This document shows, piece after piece, positions 34,101 to 45,615 of a stretch of DNA of 64,000 nt. The stretch spans positions 159,862 through 223,861 of the forward strand of contig NW_003215582.1 of assembly GCF_000006405.1 (NCBI RefSeq), in the 5' to 3' direction. Source of the DNA: Perkinsus marinus ATCC 50983 (lineage: Eukaryota > Perkinsozoa > Perkinsida > Perkinsidae). The notes beneath the pieces were generated by a model. That model ran no database searches. It was given only the letters and a program-made list of their open reading frames with translations, and was not told where the DNA came from. The position numbers and the translations under genes were made by a program. The first letter of the stretch is position 1. Each line of letters begins with the position of its first letter.

Positions 34101-35402
34101 GCTGCTACTCACCTTGAGACGTATCTCACCGAGATTCCCATTCCGAGAGACTCTGGTCAACTTCCCAAGCCACAGCTCATCCGTCGGGAACTGCACTGGC
34201 TGCTGTGCACGGGGTCTCCGGCCGAAACTATGACACTTGCATCGTAGCTCAGTCCTGCCTGCGAGATGGTGGTCCACCCAACTACTCCCAAGTGGCAGCT
34301 ATAGCACACCTTCGAGATGGCTCTCGGCACTCACTCTCAGCTCGGACTGCTCGCAGGCAGCACAGTTAACAGTAATAGTCTGCTTTGCCAGGGGGGTGTC
34401 GGCGGATATCCGCAAACGAGGGTAAGCGAAATATCGCGAGTCGTTATAGACCTTCGCACACTACCAAGAGGATAACAGCAGTTCATCAGTGACCATCAAA
34501 CTTTCAAACATCAACTCTACGTGCTCAATCAGTCACTGCTAAAATTTGAACTGAAATGTTCTCCTCCCTACCCTACCGAGCCGAGGAAGTCCAGAGTGGT
34601 GAGCTGATCGGGATGTGATCGGCCTATGAGAAACACATCTCCTCGAGCATAGTTCCACATACGGCTGTCGTCCAAGTAGTGACTCGAGCTGTACTTGCCT
34701 TGACCAATATCAAGGAGGAAGCGCACTTCAGAGGTAGAGCTGAGGACGTCACGGAGGACAACCTGAATGCCAACGATACCAAACATCTCATTTTTCTAAT
34801 AGTCTTAAATGAGCGGAGCGAAGCATCGGCACACGCAGTATGGAGATTGTAAAATCAGGCATACAGAATTCCAGAAAAGTTTTCCAAGGCCACTCTCAGG
34901 ACAACTCACGTTTATTTTGAGCTCACGCTTGAAATTGACATATGAATCGGCAATGGCATTAGCCTGCTGTCGAATAATAGCAACCGCTTGGTTATGATAG
35001 AACCTACGAGAAGCAACCTGCCTACTCTCAGGACGATGAATGAATCAAATGCTCATTGAGAACTCCCAGAGATCGCTGAACTCACGCTGCGGCTCTAACA
35101 TCTCCTCCAAAGCTGGCCTCAGAGAGACTGAGATGCTGGATGACATAGTCCATCATGATACGTGATATTCGTGGTTGAAGAGAACATATTTGTAGGAAGT
35201 AGGTGAAGGCGACTGGAGACAGGCTTGGAAGCTCACTGCTCGTCTTCTTGCCCACTGGCGCTGAACAATCAACAGCAAGCTCACGTCTGAAGCTGAATGC
35301 TTGGGAGGCCCTCGAGGCCTCTTCCTTACCGAGTATGGTTGTGGCTACATACTCTGGATCGTACTCACCGTTGGGAGGAGTCTCTCTACTGAGTTGAGAC
35401 AT
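31144..35402 (-). CDS. UPF1/IGHMBP2-like superfamily 1B RNA helicase
   Basis: A multi-exon gene read leftward. From N to [20 protein letters not shown]; a helical stalk-like exon ([20 protein letters not shown]); [14 protein letters not shown] and [20 protein letters not shown], which align with the UPF1 1B barrel ([30 protein letters not shown]). The motor core follows: [14 protein letters not shown], Walker [15 protein letters not shown] (about 33550-33590), motif [65 protein letters not shown] and [20 protein letters not shown]. These motifs are UPF1-group signatures. CAAC and CKCH cysteine pairs sit between the two barrel strands. No N-terminal UPF1 CH zinc domain was recognised, so IGHMBP2-like or another UPF1-group member is possible. 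The last exons (31144-31653), rich in Ser/Cys, are assigned with less certainty. Intron boundaries are approximate. Confidence 0.78.
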
Positions 35403-35419
35403 CCGTCGCTTCAGAAGCG

Positions 35420-35966
35420 TCAGCCACTACGTGGAAGCATCTCGACGATCCCGAGCATCCCTCTATAACCCACCCGTCTATCCACCTCTCGATTTTCCAG
35501 GCCGAGGTCGCGTAGCCTGACCAACATCTCGTTCACGTCCCTTCCCTCGAAAACTGCTACACCATCTTCTTGCCGCTGTCGCAGGGCCCGCTTGAGAGCG
35601 CGGTCCAGCAGCTGAGTTACGCTAGTCGTGGCGACCCAAGCTGGGAGAGCTCTGACGGGGACTTCATAACGATGAGCTCTCGGTTTAAAGATATGTACTT
35701 GATAACGTCACCACATATCCGGCTAAGTCCAGCATCTTCTTCCTTGGTCCACGGGCGATTAGAATAACATCGTTTCAGAACGTGCCAGAGGGACGCATAT
35801 TGTAATTTGGTACTGGTCTGTGGTGGCAATAGGCGGTGGCTGAGGAGCATTTAATTGATGACTCAAAAACACTTTCGGCGGAGCGGTAGTGATGTGGGGT
35901 CTCTGCACGAGTTACTTCGGTTAACACAAGGACGAATAAAATGACAGAAACTCGCACATAGGACAT
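35420..35966 (-). CDS. Putative secreted protein, unknown function
   Basis: Two exons. Exon 1 starts at an ATG whose product MSYVRVSVILFVLVLTEVTR looks like a signal peptide cleaved after TRA; the mature part begins ETPHHYRSAESVFESSIKCS. A phase-consistent intron (gttctg...tcaag) joins exon 2, encoding VPVRALPAWVATTSVTQLLD and ENREVDRRVGYRGMLGIVEM, and ending at a TGA at 35420-35422. The stop lies only 17 bases before the helicase ATG. Either the genes are tightly packed or these exons are the true 5' end of the helicase gene. No domain recognised. Confidence 0.45.
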
Positions 35967-37105
35967 GAGGATCAATCCACGAACCAAATCCGAGGAGCTC
36001 GACAGTTTTCTATCTTCCCTCGATAGGCATTCTTGTGATCATCAAATCCAGCAATACCAATCTTGGGGAACTGAACTTGTCCATCCTTCCAAACCTGATA
36101 GGATCATGCTGCGCCCTCAATGCTCATGGTATGCCTCACAAGGCAATGGCAGTTGAGATTCAAAGCAGGAGTTGGGAAAAGTGCTATACGGTGCTTGTTA
36201 GTCGTAAGCCTTCCTTACCATGCGCCCTCGTCGGATAGCTGTCTTATACTTGCGACGAACATTCAAGCGGTTGTAGAAGCGCCATATAACCGACTTCGAG
36301 AGGTGTATCTTCCATCGCTGCTGACCACACGTGAGGAGGCCTCCTGATGGTCTCTGCACTACGGGTTGCCGTAGAAGGCTCAATGAGGATAACATGGAGG
36401 ACGAAATCAAACACCGCCGCCTAGAATCGAACCGGGGACCTAGTGACGCTTGATGACACTACAGAGAGTACGGTAATCTTTCACGGTCGATCTAAGTTCT
36501 TTGCGAACGGCTATGCGATAGGCTGTCTACTATCTGCGAGGCTGAAATATGAAAACTGAGTGAACGCAATAGCGTCAGTTGTTCAACGGTCGATGACTAG
36601 CGATAAACATCCTATGCGGGAACATGGTGAGTACGGACAAGTTGCTCCAACGGCCATCTATACTCCAATATGGGCTTCAATTACTGATAGGAAGAATACA
36701 GTTAACAAAACGAGCGACCCCAAAACAAAGTAACGAGTTCGAGTCTCTTGAGAACCTATTCGCCTCTGGAAAGCAGATTAGTTTCCATAAGGCATTCGCC
36801 TGGGATGATACACACGAGGTTCGTAAAGAGCTGATGAGCACGTCTGGCTTATGCAGCGTTCCAAGTAGAAACATTTAGAGACTTAGTTGGAACTCAATGG
36901 CGTTACGTAGATACGTTGTTGCAACAAGAAGAACTGACTGCAAGCTCCGGCGGCAACATTTCGGAAGACTTCGACTCGGCAAGATGAGCTCTTGTGCATG
37001 CGTGCGGCGTCCTTCGCGCTCGCCCACGAAGTCTCTTACGCGCCGGAGTCTGGCGACGGTATGTTTCCCGATGGAGAATGTTGATTCAATAGTCTTGTTT
37101 GTGAA
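35967..37105. other. Region without a recognised gene
   Basis: Both strands were read. Short frames exist (for example + strand 36624-36878), but none shows family motifs or convincing exon chains. It should hold divergent promoters for the minus-strand gene(s) ending at 35966 and for CHMP5. A minus-strand GGTTCGATTC box near 36421-36436 resembles a tRNA B box but lacks a tRNA fold. Confidence 0.35.
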
Positions 37106-38048
37106 ATGAATCGAATATTCGGGGTGGGGAAGAAGAAGGAAGCTCCCCCAGCCCCCACAGGGCCGTCTCTGGCGGAGACTAGTGAACATTTAGACAGCCG
37201 AGTTGAACTGTTGGATAAGAAAATTAAACAGTGTGATGAGGAGCTGATCAAGTAGTAGCATCCACAACAACAGCAGCTAGGGCAGTACTAGGCTACAGGT
37301 ACAAGCAGCAAATGGCCACTAGGTCTGGTGCGGCCGGGGCTAAACAACGGGCGTTGGCGGTACTGAAAAGGAAGAAGATGTATGAGGGTCAGAGGGACCA
37401 GATGATGAACACACAGTTCAATGTGGACCAGGTACTCGACAAGGGTTGCTCTATAAGTAACTCAATATCTCCTCTTTGTTCAGGCAGCCTTTACACAGGA
37501 ACAAATTCAGACTAACATGAACGTGGTGGAGTCAATGAAGGTGGCCAATAGCGCTATGAAGTCCCAGATGAACGACTTCAACATCGACCATGTCGAGGAT
37601 GTTGTTGACGATATGGCAGTAGGTGGACACCAAAAAAGCTTGCTAGGGACTGCGGTGGTATCGTTAGGATATAATGATGGACCAGGAGGAGATCAATGAC
37701 ATTTTGGGAAGAAGTTATAATATCCCCGAGGGATGCGATGATGCCTCTCTGGAAGCTGAGTTTTCTATGCTGGAAGAAGAGGTCGCCATGGATAAGGAGA
37801 ATGAGCTTCGGGCGGTAGTGAGAGGGTCAGGGACTCGATCGTTAGCGAAGTTCTGTTGCCCTCTCAGGGACCATCAGCTCCGACCTATCTGCCAACTGCT
37901 TTGCCGGGAGGAGAGCAGCAGGCAACAACGACGGCCACCGCAGCTGCTGAGACTCCAGCAACTCATTTAGCACCGGTAATACGCTCTACTCGTCGAGACG
38001 CAGATTGCTCTTCAGGTTGCCCTCGCATCGACCAACAAGCCTCGATAG
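37106..38048 (+). CDS. CHMP5: CHMP5/Vps60 ESCRT-III-like protein
   Basis: A Snf7-family protein that regulates Vps4/LIP5 in late endosome membrane scission. The N-terminus MNRIFGVGKKKEAPPAPTGP matches human MNRLFGKAKPKAPPPSL. HLDSRVELLDKKIKQCDEEL matches VDSRAESIDKKISRLDAEL. After an intron, KQRALAVLKRKKMYEGQRD matches KQKALRVLKQKRMYEQQRD. The following exons give NVVESMKVANSAMKSQMNDF and DHVEDVVDDMA, then EINDILGRSYNIPEGCDDAS and LEAEFSMLEEEV, aligned with [27 protein letters not shown]. The end is Pro/Thr/Ala-rich, and a phase-0 intron leads to VALASTNKPR and TAG at 38048. Five or more introns of ~40-60 nt. Start fixed by homology. Confidence 0.93.
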
Positions 38049-38342
38049 AATTACAATGCCGTCGTCTTGGACTTCTACTACCCCCGCTAGAGACTTGATA
38101 GACCCTAGTTCTAATTCTAACTGTATTGTTGATATCAATATTCAAAGTCCCTGTTCTATTTCACCATTTAATTTGAACGCAAATCGAGTCGGGTTGTAGT
38201 TGGCTTACATTCAATTCTTCTCAAAGTCTACCTTCTTCTTTTAGTTTTTCGTTTGCGGTACATTCGTTGAACATGGTAGGTTGCAGGACTGGATGGAGGT
38301 TGTCATCAGAAGCGCGAGTTTCCTTTTCAGTCGGGCAACATT

Positions 38343-39319
38343 ATGGAGTACAATGGTGGCAGTGTGATAGCCATGAAGGGGGAAGGCTGTGTTGGAATTG
38401 TAATATCGGGGGGAATCAGCGTCACGCGCCTCGAAATTACTCACCCAGGCCTGCGACCGAAGATATGGCGTCAACCAGCTGCAGACGGTCTCAGCCAACA
38501 TGCAGAAGGTGTATCCGATGACCTCTCGATGCTTGGTCGGCTTCCAAGGCCTCGCCACTGACTCCCAAACATTGTAACAGCGAGGTGATGGTCTCTCGAA
38601 TAGTCCGGGGTGTTGTTGACTGTAGATCCCAATTGCTGAAATTCCGCCTGAAGTTGTACAAGTTGAAGGAGGATAGGGAGATGCCATGTGATGTTGTAAG
38701 TCACTTGATGGCTACTATGCTCTACGAGAAACGGTAGGTTATGCTACTGCCTTGCTGGCTGAGTATAACTGGTTCCTCTCAGGTTTGGGCCCTACTTCTG
38801 TGAACCTGTTATTGCTGGTCTTAAGAATGATGGCGAGCCTTTCATCTCCTCCTTTGATCTCATCGGTGGGTACAGGTTTCTCACTCTATGAACGTCACCG
38901 TCGCTTCCCTTCGATTCACCGCACACATCGATCGTCATTGCGCTTGGTCGATGATATCTCCCGCTCTAGAGTGATGTCTTATCAGGTACTGAATCCACAG
39001 CTCCCGATTTCATCGTCTCTGGTACGGCTACTGAACAGCTTATGGGTGTAGCTGAGAGTTTCTGGAGAGAAGGTATGGGCCCTGAGGAGCTCGCTGAGGT
39101 AGGCTTTAGGGTGGGTCGCGGTACGACGATATGGCTTGTCGTAGGTCCTCGGCCAATCGTTGCTATCGGGTATAGACCGTGACTGCCTTTCTGGTTGGGG
39201 CGGTATGGTGTATATACTCACCGATAAGGAGGTAGGTTCATAGATGCGAGCACTTCTCCACGTGACGATGTTGTTGTTGGTAGTTGATTACTAAAACACT
39301 GAAGGGCAGAATGGACTAA
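38343..39319 (+). CDS. PSMB3: 20S proteasome subunit beta type 3
   Basis: A non-catalytic beta-ring subunit of the 20S proteasome. MEYNGGSVIAMKGEGCVGI matches human MSYNGGAVMAMKGKNCVAI. After a ~48-nt intron, ACDRRYGVNQLQTVSANMQK and VGFQGLATDSQT match AADRRFGIQAQMVTTDFQK and IGLAGLATDVQT. Then come LLKFRLKLYKLKEDREM, MATMLYEKRFGPYFCEPVIA and PFISSFDLIG, followed by DFIVSGTATEQLMGVAESFW and DRDCLSGWGGMVYILTDKE. A final intron joins LITKTLKGRMD, matching human ITTRTLKARMD, with TAA at 39317-39319. Seven exons; full length. The family lacks the catalytic Thr and none is expected here. Confidence 0.95.
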
Positions 39320-39511
39320 TGGTTATATGGACAACAGCCTGGGTCCTTAACACTACACCGAACTAGAGTGATGAATAGTTTCCTAGACACTCTCCTGATT
39401 TTTGTTGGTATCCCGGCTGAGGCGCCCTCTAGGCAATCGCGAGTTTTGGGGAGGAGGTGACCAAGTTTGGATGTGGAACATACTGTAGTCCTCCCATATT
39501 GTCATCTCTCA

Positions 39512-40962
39512 ATGACTGTCACTCCATCGACCACAGAGCCCGGCAAGAAGCGACCAGCTGAGGAGATCGCCCAAGAGGCAGAGGAGGAGGAGGATCTTCG
39601 CCGCTATGGTGATGCCAGCTATTGGGAGGGACGCTACAAGGCTAAGAAACAGAGACTGAATGAGGAGGGGGACAAGACTGGTAGTCGATCTGCGTCTAGG
39701 GTTGTGTGGAGGAGTTATTCTCAGAGAAGAAGGCGGCTACAGAGGGCGACGATGATGATGACGATGCCGATTCAACCGATGAGTGGCACTTCAGCTTTGA
39801 GGCCATGCGAGAACTGCTGCCTGAGAAAAAGGACATCACTGTTGTTGATGTTGGCTGCGGAGTAAGTTGCAGTGACTGCTGCATTCACCTTCCTCGGGCT
39901 TCGCTCCGCTCAGTAGTGCTCAAGATGCTTTTTGAGGTGATGCTCCACTGAGAAAGTATTGCTTCCTGTCAGGTTTCCTCCTTCCTCAACTCCATGCGTG
40001 AGGCGGGTTATACAGGTCGGCTCATCGGCCTCGATTACTCCCCTAGCGCCATTGATATGTGTAAAGAGATGTTCAAGGAGGTGGAGTATCATAATAAAGA
40101 GGCCGCGGAGATGTGCCCGGCGATCGTCAAGCCTGGTAGTATCTCGGAGCTATTTCAAGGGATACTTTTGGATTGTTGAAGTCGGGCATGTGAAGTGTCC
40201 ATGATCAGGGGAGGTGGACATGTTCCTTGATAAGGCGACCATCGACGGTTTGCTTGCTGACGAGTCTGGCGCCGAGCACGTGCAGAAGCTGTGCAAGGCT
40301 GAGGGCCAGGCTATGAAGGTTGGAGGGCAGCTCAACTGGAGCACCATGTTTGGTCCTTTCGAGGAGTCTGGTGTTAAGGTAGGGATTGTTGCATACTCGG
40401 GGAAGTAGTTGCTGAGGCCTCGTCATAATAACAGGTTTTGAAGGATACTATACTGCCTGGTCTCCTTGCTGGCGACGACAAGGCTTCCTTCAAGATATAC
40501 TGTTACGCACTTGACGATGGAACTGAGGAGATCGAACTACCTGATCTCGACAGGGAGGATGATGGAGAAGGAAAAGAGGAATCGGCTGAGGTTGCCGAGC
40601 CAGGGCATGCAGAAGAGCCCAAAACTGCTGAGGGTAAGAAGTGTCCTATTCCGCGTGAGGCAGGCGACTGTTGTGTATTAGGTGCCACTGTGACCTCTGA
40701 CGAGAAGGAGGAGGTTGAGGTGGAAGAGGGTGACGAGATTGACATGGCAGATCTTGGCGATATCAACGAGATGATCATGCAGGCTTTGGCGGCTGAGAAT
40801 GAGACTCTTGCTATTTGGGCCATTGAGAAAATCGAAAAGCCGGCTGATGCCCCCAAGGATACTGCTCAACTGATCGATAAGATTATTGAGGATATCGAAG
40901 TCGATGTGCAAGGCGGTGATGATGATGAGAAGGAGGAGGCTGAGGAGGAAGAGAAGGAGTGA
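39512..40962 (+). CDS. Class I SAM-dependent methyltransferase, METTL13/EEF1AKMT4-like, acidic tail
   Basis: The N-terminal part RRYGDASYWEGRYKAKKQRL is the YGxxxYWExRY signature of the EEF1A-lysine methyltransferase group. SAM-binding motif I is DITVVDVGCG at an exon end. A ~115-nt intron leads to VSSFLNSMREAGYTGRLIGL and DYSPSAIDMCKEMFKEVEYH (motif II acidic residue D). VDMFLDKATIDGLLADESG matches the family's DxVxDKGTLDALL. The C-terminus is strongly acidic (near 40540-40620 and 40700-40955), with a helical segment EMIMQALAAENETLAIWAIE, and ends at 40962. The acidic tail is not typical of the family. Substrate unknown; EF1A lysine methylation is suggested only by subfamily motifs. Intron near 39680-39715 is poorly resolved. 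Confidence 0.72.
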
Positions 40963-41420
40963 ACGCGACCGAACCCTTGGCTCTATTGACAGGCGTATTA
41001 CGGTGATCACTGCGATGAGTGTTCACCATCTCTTATCACGTTTCTTTTCTATTAGTATGTAAAACTCATGTTGTTGTGTTATACGGTGTCATCTAGCGCT
41101 ACACACTGTGTAGTACACAATTATCTTGCACCTCACTCAGGGACGAGGGAGTGTAGAGTATATGCTGGCATCTTCAAGGCGGCGCATTCAGTGTTGAGAG
41201 GCGATCGAGTTGAAATCGTCGACCCTAGAACTTCGGAGCAATGCTGTATTAAATCTCCACTTTGTGAAATGCAATTTCGGGATGAGGAATGCGAGTAATC
41301 CCTATACAACTCTGTGAGCGAGATCCGTGCCGGTTTACCTGGCGGGTTTGTGGCAAGGTTGTCCCAATCCATCCGTGTCAGTTTTTCTCGTGGTGTGTGT
41401 TGCCTTATTGCTCTGTCATA

Positions 41421-42896
41421 ATGTCGACTCCTGTGGTATCGTCCGGTGGGAAGCCACTGAACGTGCTGATGATAGGTCTGGGTAAGCTTGGACTGCCGTT
41501 ATGTCGCCGCATTGCCGCCGCAGGGTAGTCTGTGTCCGTCCTACTAGGTTGCAGTTAACGTCCACTTCGTCAGGCACGATGTTAATATTTTCTCAACTAG
41601 AGGGATGGATCGAGCTCTGAAATCTTCAGCTGACATCGGCCTCGGTGCCAAGCCAGTCCCCTCAATCCGCTCATGGTTGCAGGTGATGCTGTTACTACCA
41701 CCAAGCCGTGCAGTAGTAATGTCGTTCGTCAGGCCAATCGCTCGGTATCATCTTTGTACATGGTCACCTGCGTCCCAACTTCTAACGAGGTGTCCCAGCT
41801 CGCTGATATTATTGTTGGTGATGCTACCATGCTCGAAGCTCCATTCGAAGAGGAGAATCGTGAGCTCTCATCGCTGACAGTGGTGAATTATTCTTCCTTA
41901 ATTTCAGGGTCGAAGCTTCACTGGATCGACTGTACCAGTGGGTTCCCGCCCCTGACGAAGGCTATCGCGGAGAAGCTACGTGTCGCCTCAGCTGCAGATT
42001 CTGTTAGTCGCCGAGAAACTGTCTTTACCGACTGTGCAGTCAGTGGTGGCCCTCATGTGAGTTGCCTGCCCTTTGACGTAGTCATCCTTCTTTGCAGGGA
42101 GCCAAAGCTGGTGTATTGACATCTATGGTGGGATCGCAGAATCCTTCAGTGGTCGACGATCAAGAGTCGGGTAAGGTCAGCAATGGCATCCAGTGGGATG
42201 GGTCAGTACTTCAGGTGTACGTCAGTTGATAAGTTGCTGGTCCGGTGCTCCTGGTGGTCATGTATTCGGCCTTGGACCGGTTGGTAGTGGTCATGCTGTT
42301 AAGGTGAGTCGCTCGTCACTATGCTGCGAGTTAGACTGATTCTCTGCCAGTCTGTTAACAATGCCCTTCTTGCGGCTAATTTGCTGATGGGGTCCGAGGC
42401 AATGGTCACCCTAGCGAAGGCTGGAGTGGATGTTGAAGCGGCACTGAATGCTATCGATACTTCTAGCGGCCGCACATTTGTCCTACAGGGACGTTTCCAG
42501 AAGAATATTCTTACTCGTAGGTCCTCACGATCTTCGACGACCTCCTGTTTGGTTGTACTCTGTTATATCAGGCAAGTTCGACTATGGTTTTAATATGGCG
42601 GGTCTTCAGAAGGATGTAGCCAACGCGCTTCAACTCATGGAGGTAGGCGGATCGGCTCTATCTTCATCCGTCACCGAATGCTTACATTAGGGTGAGGGTA
42701 TCTATAACCCTATGTCGGAGTTAGCTCTCAAGCTCGTCAATGATGCTTTGGGCAAGTTGGGACCAGAGGCTGATCATACCGAGATCGTGAGGACTAGATA
42801 AACATGGTTGATTTGTAAAGTTTTGCTGTTCAGGTGAAAGTCGTTGAAGACGAGAGCAAAGCGCCTGGCTGTGTCAAGGCTCGGAAGGAGGATTGA
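41421..42896 (+). CDS. NAD(P)-dependent beta-hydroxyacid dehydrogenase (3-hydroxyisobutyrate dehydrogenase-like)
   Basis: Oxidises a beta-hydroxy acid, classically 3-hydroxyisobutyrate in valine breakdown; glyoxylate/succinic-semialdehyde reductase relatives cannot be excluded. The Rossmann GxGxxG is in VLMIGLGKLGLPLCRRIAAAG-type sequence at the N-terminus. CVPTSNEVSQLADIIVGDA follows; HWIDCTSGFPPLTKAIAEKL aligns with the DxSTxxP motif. VFTDCAVSGGP then AKAGVLTSMVGSQ match the DAPVSGG...GTLTxMVGG loop. GPVGSGHAVKSVNNALLAAN carries the catalytic Lys. VEAALNAIDTSSGRTFVLQ and FNMAGLQKDVANALQLME belong to the C-terminal helical domain. The stop at 42894-42896 follows KARKED. About eight short introns. 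No clear mitochondrial presequence. Confidence 0.85.
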
Positions 42897-43727
42897 CTTC
42901 ACTTAGCCAGCTGGACTGTCCAAACTTTTCTTGGTCGTTATTTCCACATCGTCTGAATAGTACTGTGTGCGTCTTCCATGGTGTCGCGTTCAGTGGGATG
43001 GCCGCTTAACTCCTGAAGACCATGATCTGTCGCCTCGGCGATTTTCAGTGGTTTTCGAGGCATAGCACCGTCTTCAAGGTATCTCAAGGTGCTCATCAAC
43101 ACTGCTATTGAAACTGCTATTTGAATAAATATTTTTTAAAAACTCAGCAGTGAATTTCGAACTGCATCCTAGCAAAATTGGAAAAATGCAGTCGAAATTT
43201 CGATACACCAGGACGAAGGCCTTTCTGTTCTTGAGTAGGTGTCCACTTCTCAATAACCTGTTTCCGAGCTGATAAGGGATTGTGACGTACATTTCTTGAA
43301 AGTGGGTGTAGGAGTTTCACTGGCGGGCGGGATAATAAGCGGCATCCTTGGCAATGGAAGGTGGTTGAATAGAATATACGAGGAATTGAACTTTGGACCA
43401 TTCATAGAGAGCCGCAACACCATTTCAATGAAATGATTTCATCCTGGAGAAATGTTTAATCTTGCTAAGCCAGGTTCTTCCGAGTATGTACTATCTCTAT
43501 CCCGAGTGATGATGATTACGTACAGAAGTGAATATGTATGGAGATTACTACAGATATGTATAGGTGTAGCGCGATGAGTAGTGCAGGGTGCATTCCGATC
43601 TTCGTGTGACGCTGTCGCAGTATTGTAGGCTTTATTCAATTTTGTTGTTTAGTTCGTATGACAATTCAGGAGGGAAGGGGCTGCTGAGGTGGATGTTGCT
43701 CGTTTACAGGCCATAATCTACTGTTTC
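42897..43727. other. Intergenic region
   Basis: No conserved coding sequence on either strand. Holds the 3' flank of the dehydrogenase and the promoter or 5' exons of the next gene. Confidence 0.4.
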
Positions 43728-44969
43728 ATGGGTTGTAGACAAGGCACCCTCACCATCGAACCTGTCCCCACAGTGCCTCCGGAAGAGGCAGTCAGTGAGG
43801 AACGGTCTCCTGTGGAAAGTGGGCTGAAGGGGAATATTAACAGGAAGGAGTCGGGGACGACTAAGGAGGCCTCCAGTACCGGTTTATCGAGGACCGACTC
43901 GGGGGTCTCTCGGCATCAAGTGACCGCTCCTACAGCGGAGCCTACAAAAATCGCAGCTGAATTGAAGCCACTCCCGTCGGTTGAAGAAACTCAAAGATCC
44001 GAGTTTCCGGGGCTTCTAGAAAGTGGCGAGAATCTGGCCATTGCTCCGCAGAAGAAAAAGTCCCCTGGCAATTGTACCACATCTGTATCATCAGCCAGCT
44101 TCGAGTCGGTTTACTCCGATGGCGATGAATCAGTCTCTTCGGATGAGAAGAGGCTCCGTTGTATAAGCACCGATAAGCTGGTGAGAGAGCTGTCGAAGCG
44201 GATGATGGGTGCGGAGGAGGAGGCCGCTAGAAAGGCCACCGACCCTATAGCGCAGGTCCAAAGGCTGAGGACCTTCTACGGCTTCCGTGAGAGAGTTAGC
44301 ACGTCCACGGATCTAACGCATCATCCCAACGATCTCTGGTGGAGCGAAGCTCATAACGACTCCGCGAAGATCACCAATGACTTAGGTCGCTCTCCAAAGT
44401 TGTTGTCTAACGTTATCAAGGTCAGAGTAGTTCGACGACCGAACGAAGAAATCGATTCTGATATGTCCTATTTCTCTGATTACGTATCCATGGGTATGGC
44501 AAACCCTGATAAGAGATACATTGTCTTCAAGTTGGGTTTGGGTGATCATATTGTGGTCACGCTTTCGGAGGTCTTCGATGACGACACTTATGAGAGCCTT
44601 TTTGAGGAATTTACTCCTGCCCAAATGCTCATGGAGCGTATGAAGTTCATCACTTGTCCGGCTAATTTGGGTGTACCAGTACCTCTGTTGGGTCCCAAAG
44701 CAGCTCAGACTCTAGGAGCCTATTTCGGCATGAGTAACGTATCTTGTCAGTACTGCTCAACTCCTTTACCGGGCGGAGATGCATTGCGCTTCGTTTCTGT
44801 GTATATTGACATTTACAGTAAGTGGATTTTGCGGAGAACCATTCCCTCGCTAGCCTTCACGGTTGGTAGGATAAGCGACTTTTACTTGGTGGATTACGAG
44901 AAGGCTCTCATATACTCGAGCTTTCGACTAGTCTGTACACAGGAAGCAATCGCTCTTCTGAAAAAGTGA
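43728..44969 (+). CDS. Hypothetical protein, 413 aa
   Basis: A single long frame from ATG at 43728 (MGCRQGTLTIEPVPTVPPEE); the frame is open upstream, so another exon may precede. The first ~180 residues are Ser/Glu/Pro-rich and probably disordered (for example VSSASFESVYSDGDESVSSD). The remainder is a folded-looking domain with LWWSEAHNDSAKITNDLGRS, RYIVFKLGLGDHIVVTLSEV, MLMERMKFITCPANLGVPVP and DFYLVDYEKALIYSSFRLVC. No family recognised with confidence. Codon structure and length make it very likely a real gene. Confidence 0.6.
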   Translation: MGCRQGTLTIEPVPTVPPEEAVSEERSPVESGLKGNINRKESGTTKEASSTGLSRTDSGVSRHQVTAPTAEPTKIAAELKPLPSVEETQRSEFPGLLESGENLAIAPQKKKSPGNCTTSVSSASFESVYSDGDESVSSDEKRLRCISTDKLVRELSKRMMGAEEEAARKATDPIAQVQRLRTFYGFRERVSTSTDLTHHPNDLWWSEAHNDSAKITNDLGRSPKLLSNVIKVRVVRRPNEEIDSDMSYFSDYVSMGMANPDKRYIVFKLGLGDHIVVTLSEVFDDDTYESLFEEFTPAQMLMERMKFITCPANLGVPVPLLGPKAAQTLGAYFGMSNVSCQYCSTPLPGGDALRFVSVYIDIYSKWILRRTIPSLAFTVGRISDFYLVDYEKALIYSSFRLVCTQEAIALLKK

Positions 44970-45584
44970 TGATGATGGTTGAGCCGATGGCGCCGTCGTA
45001 TCGTATCATGTGTAATATGATAATAACTTTCTTTATCGTGGCATGTGCAATAGTTGTAGCAGTGCGCCTCTTTGCTCGATTACTCGCTTACCATTCATCT
45101 GTGAGATTAACCATCTACACGGTGGATGTCACCAAATTGATCTCTTTCTGCTACTACAACCCGTTGGGCAGTGCCCGACTTCCGTTTTCACTAAGTCGCC
45201 ACGTTTTCAATACCACTTACGCTCACGTTTTTCGTCACTTGCCAGTTGACTCGAGTCCAGTCGAAATCGATACTCCACTCAGGTTTACTGGGTTCACTAG
45301 GTCGATTTTCATGTTCCGTGACCAACAGCGAGAAGGTAAAAGTCGGCAACACGGCATCAGTAGATGAGCTCAGGTAAATGCGTCAGGTCTAAGGTGGTGG
45401 TGGTGGTGGTAACGGGATGGTGCAAGGATAGCTCGCTGAGTATAGTACTCGACATTGGATTTGAGTCGCCTGATGACGGTTTCATGTGCTCGACAGAAGA
45501 GAATTTACTTTAGCCATTGCGATACTCAGACTTTGATATTCTGTCGATTCCTTACTGAGAGCGCAAACGAGTCTGATTCCATAT

Positions 45585-45615
45585 CCAAAATCATGCATCT
45601 GACACATGATTTTGG
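45585..45615. repeat. Perfect 11-bp hairpin upstream of GH31 copy 1
   Basis: CCAAAATCATG, a 9-nt loop, then its exact complement. It is unchanged in copy 2 at 55644-55674. It lies ~700 bp before the GH31 start codon in a conserved stretch without a recognised gene. Confidence 0.85.

Noticed and set aside
36415-36500. Possible minus-strand tRNA around GGTTCGATTC
   Set aside because: The T stem pairs poorly and no A box or acceptor partner was found at the right distance.
45389-45415. GGT microsatellite
   Set aside because: Simple slippage repeat; length difference between duplicates is unremarkable.
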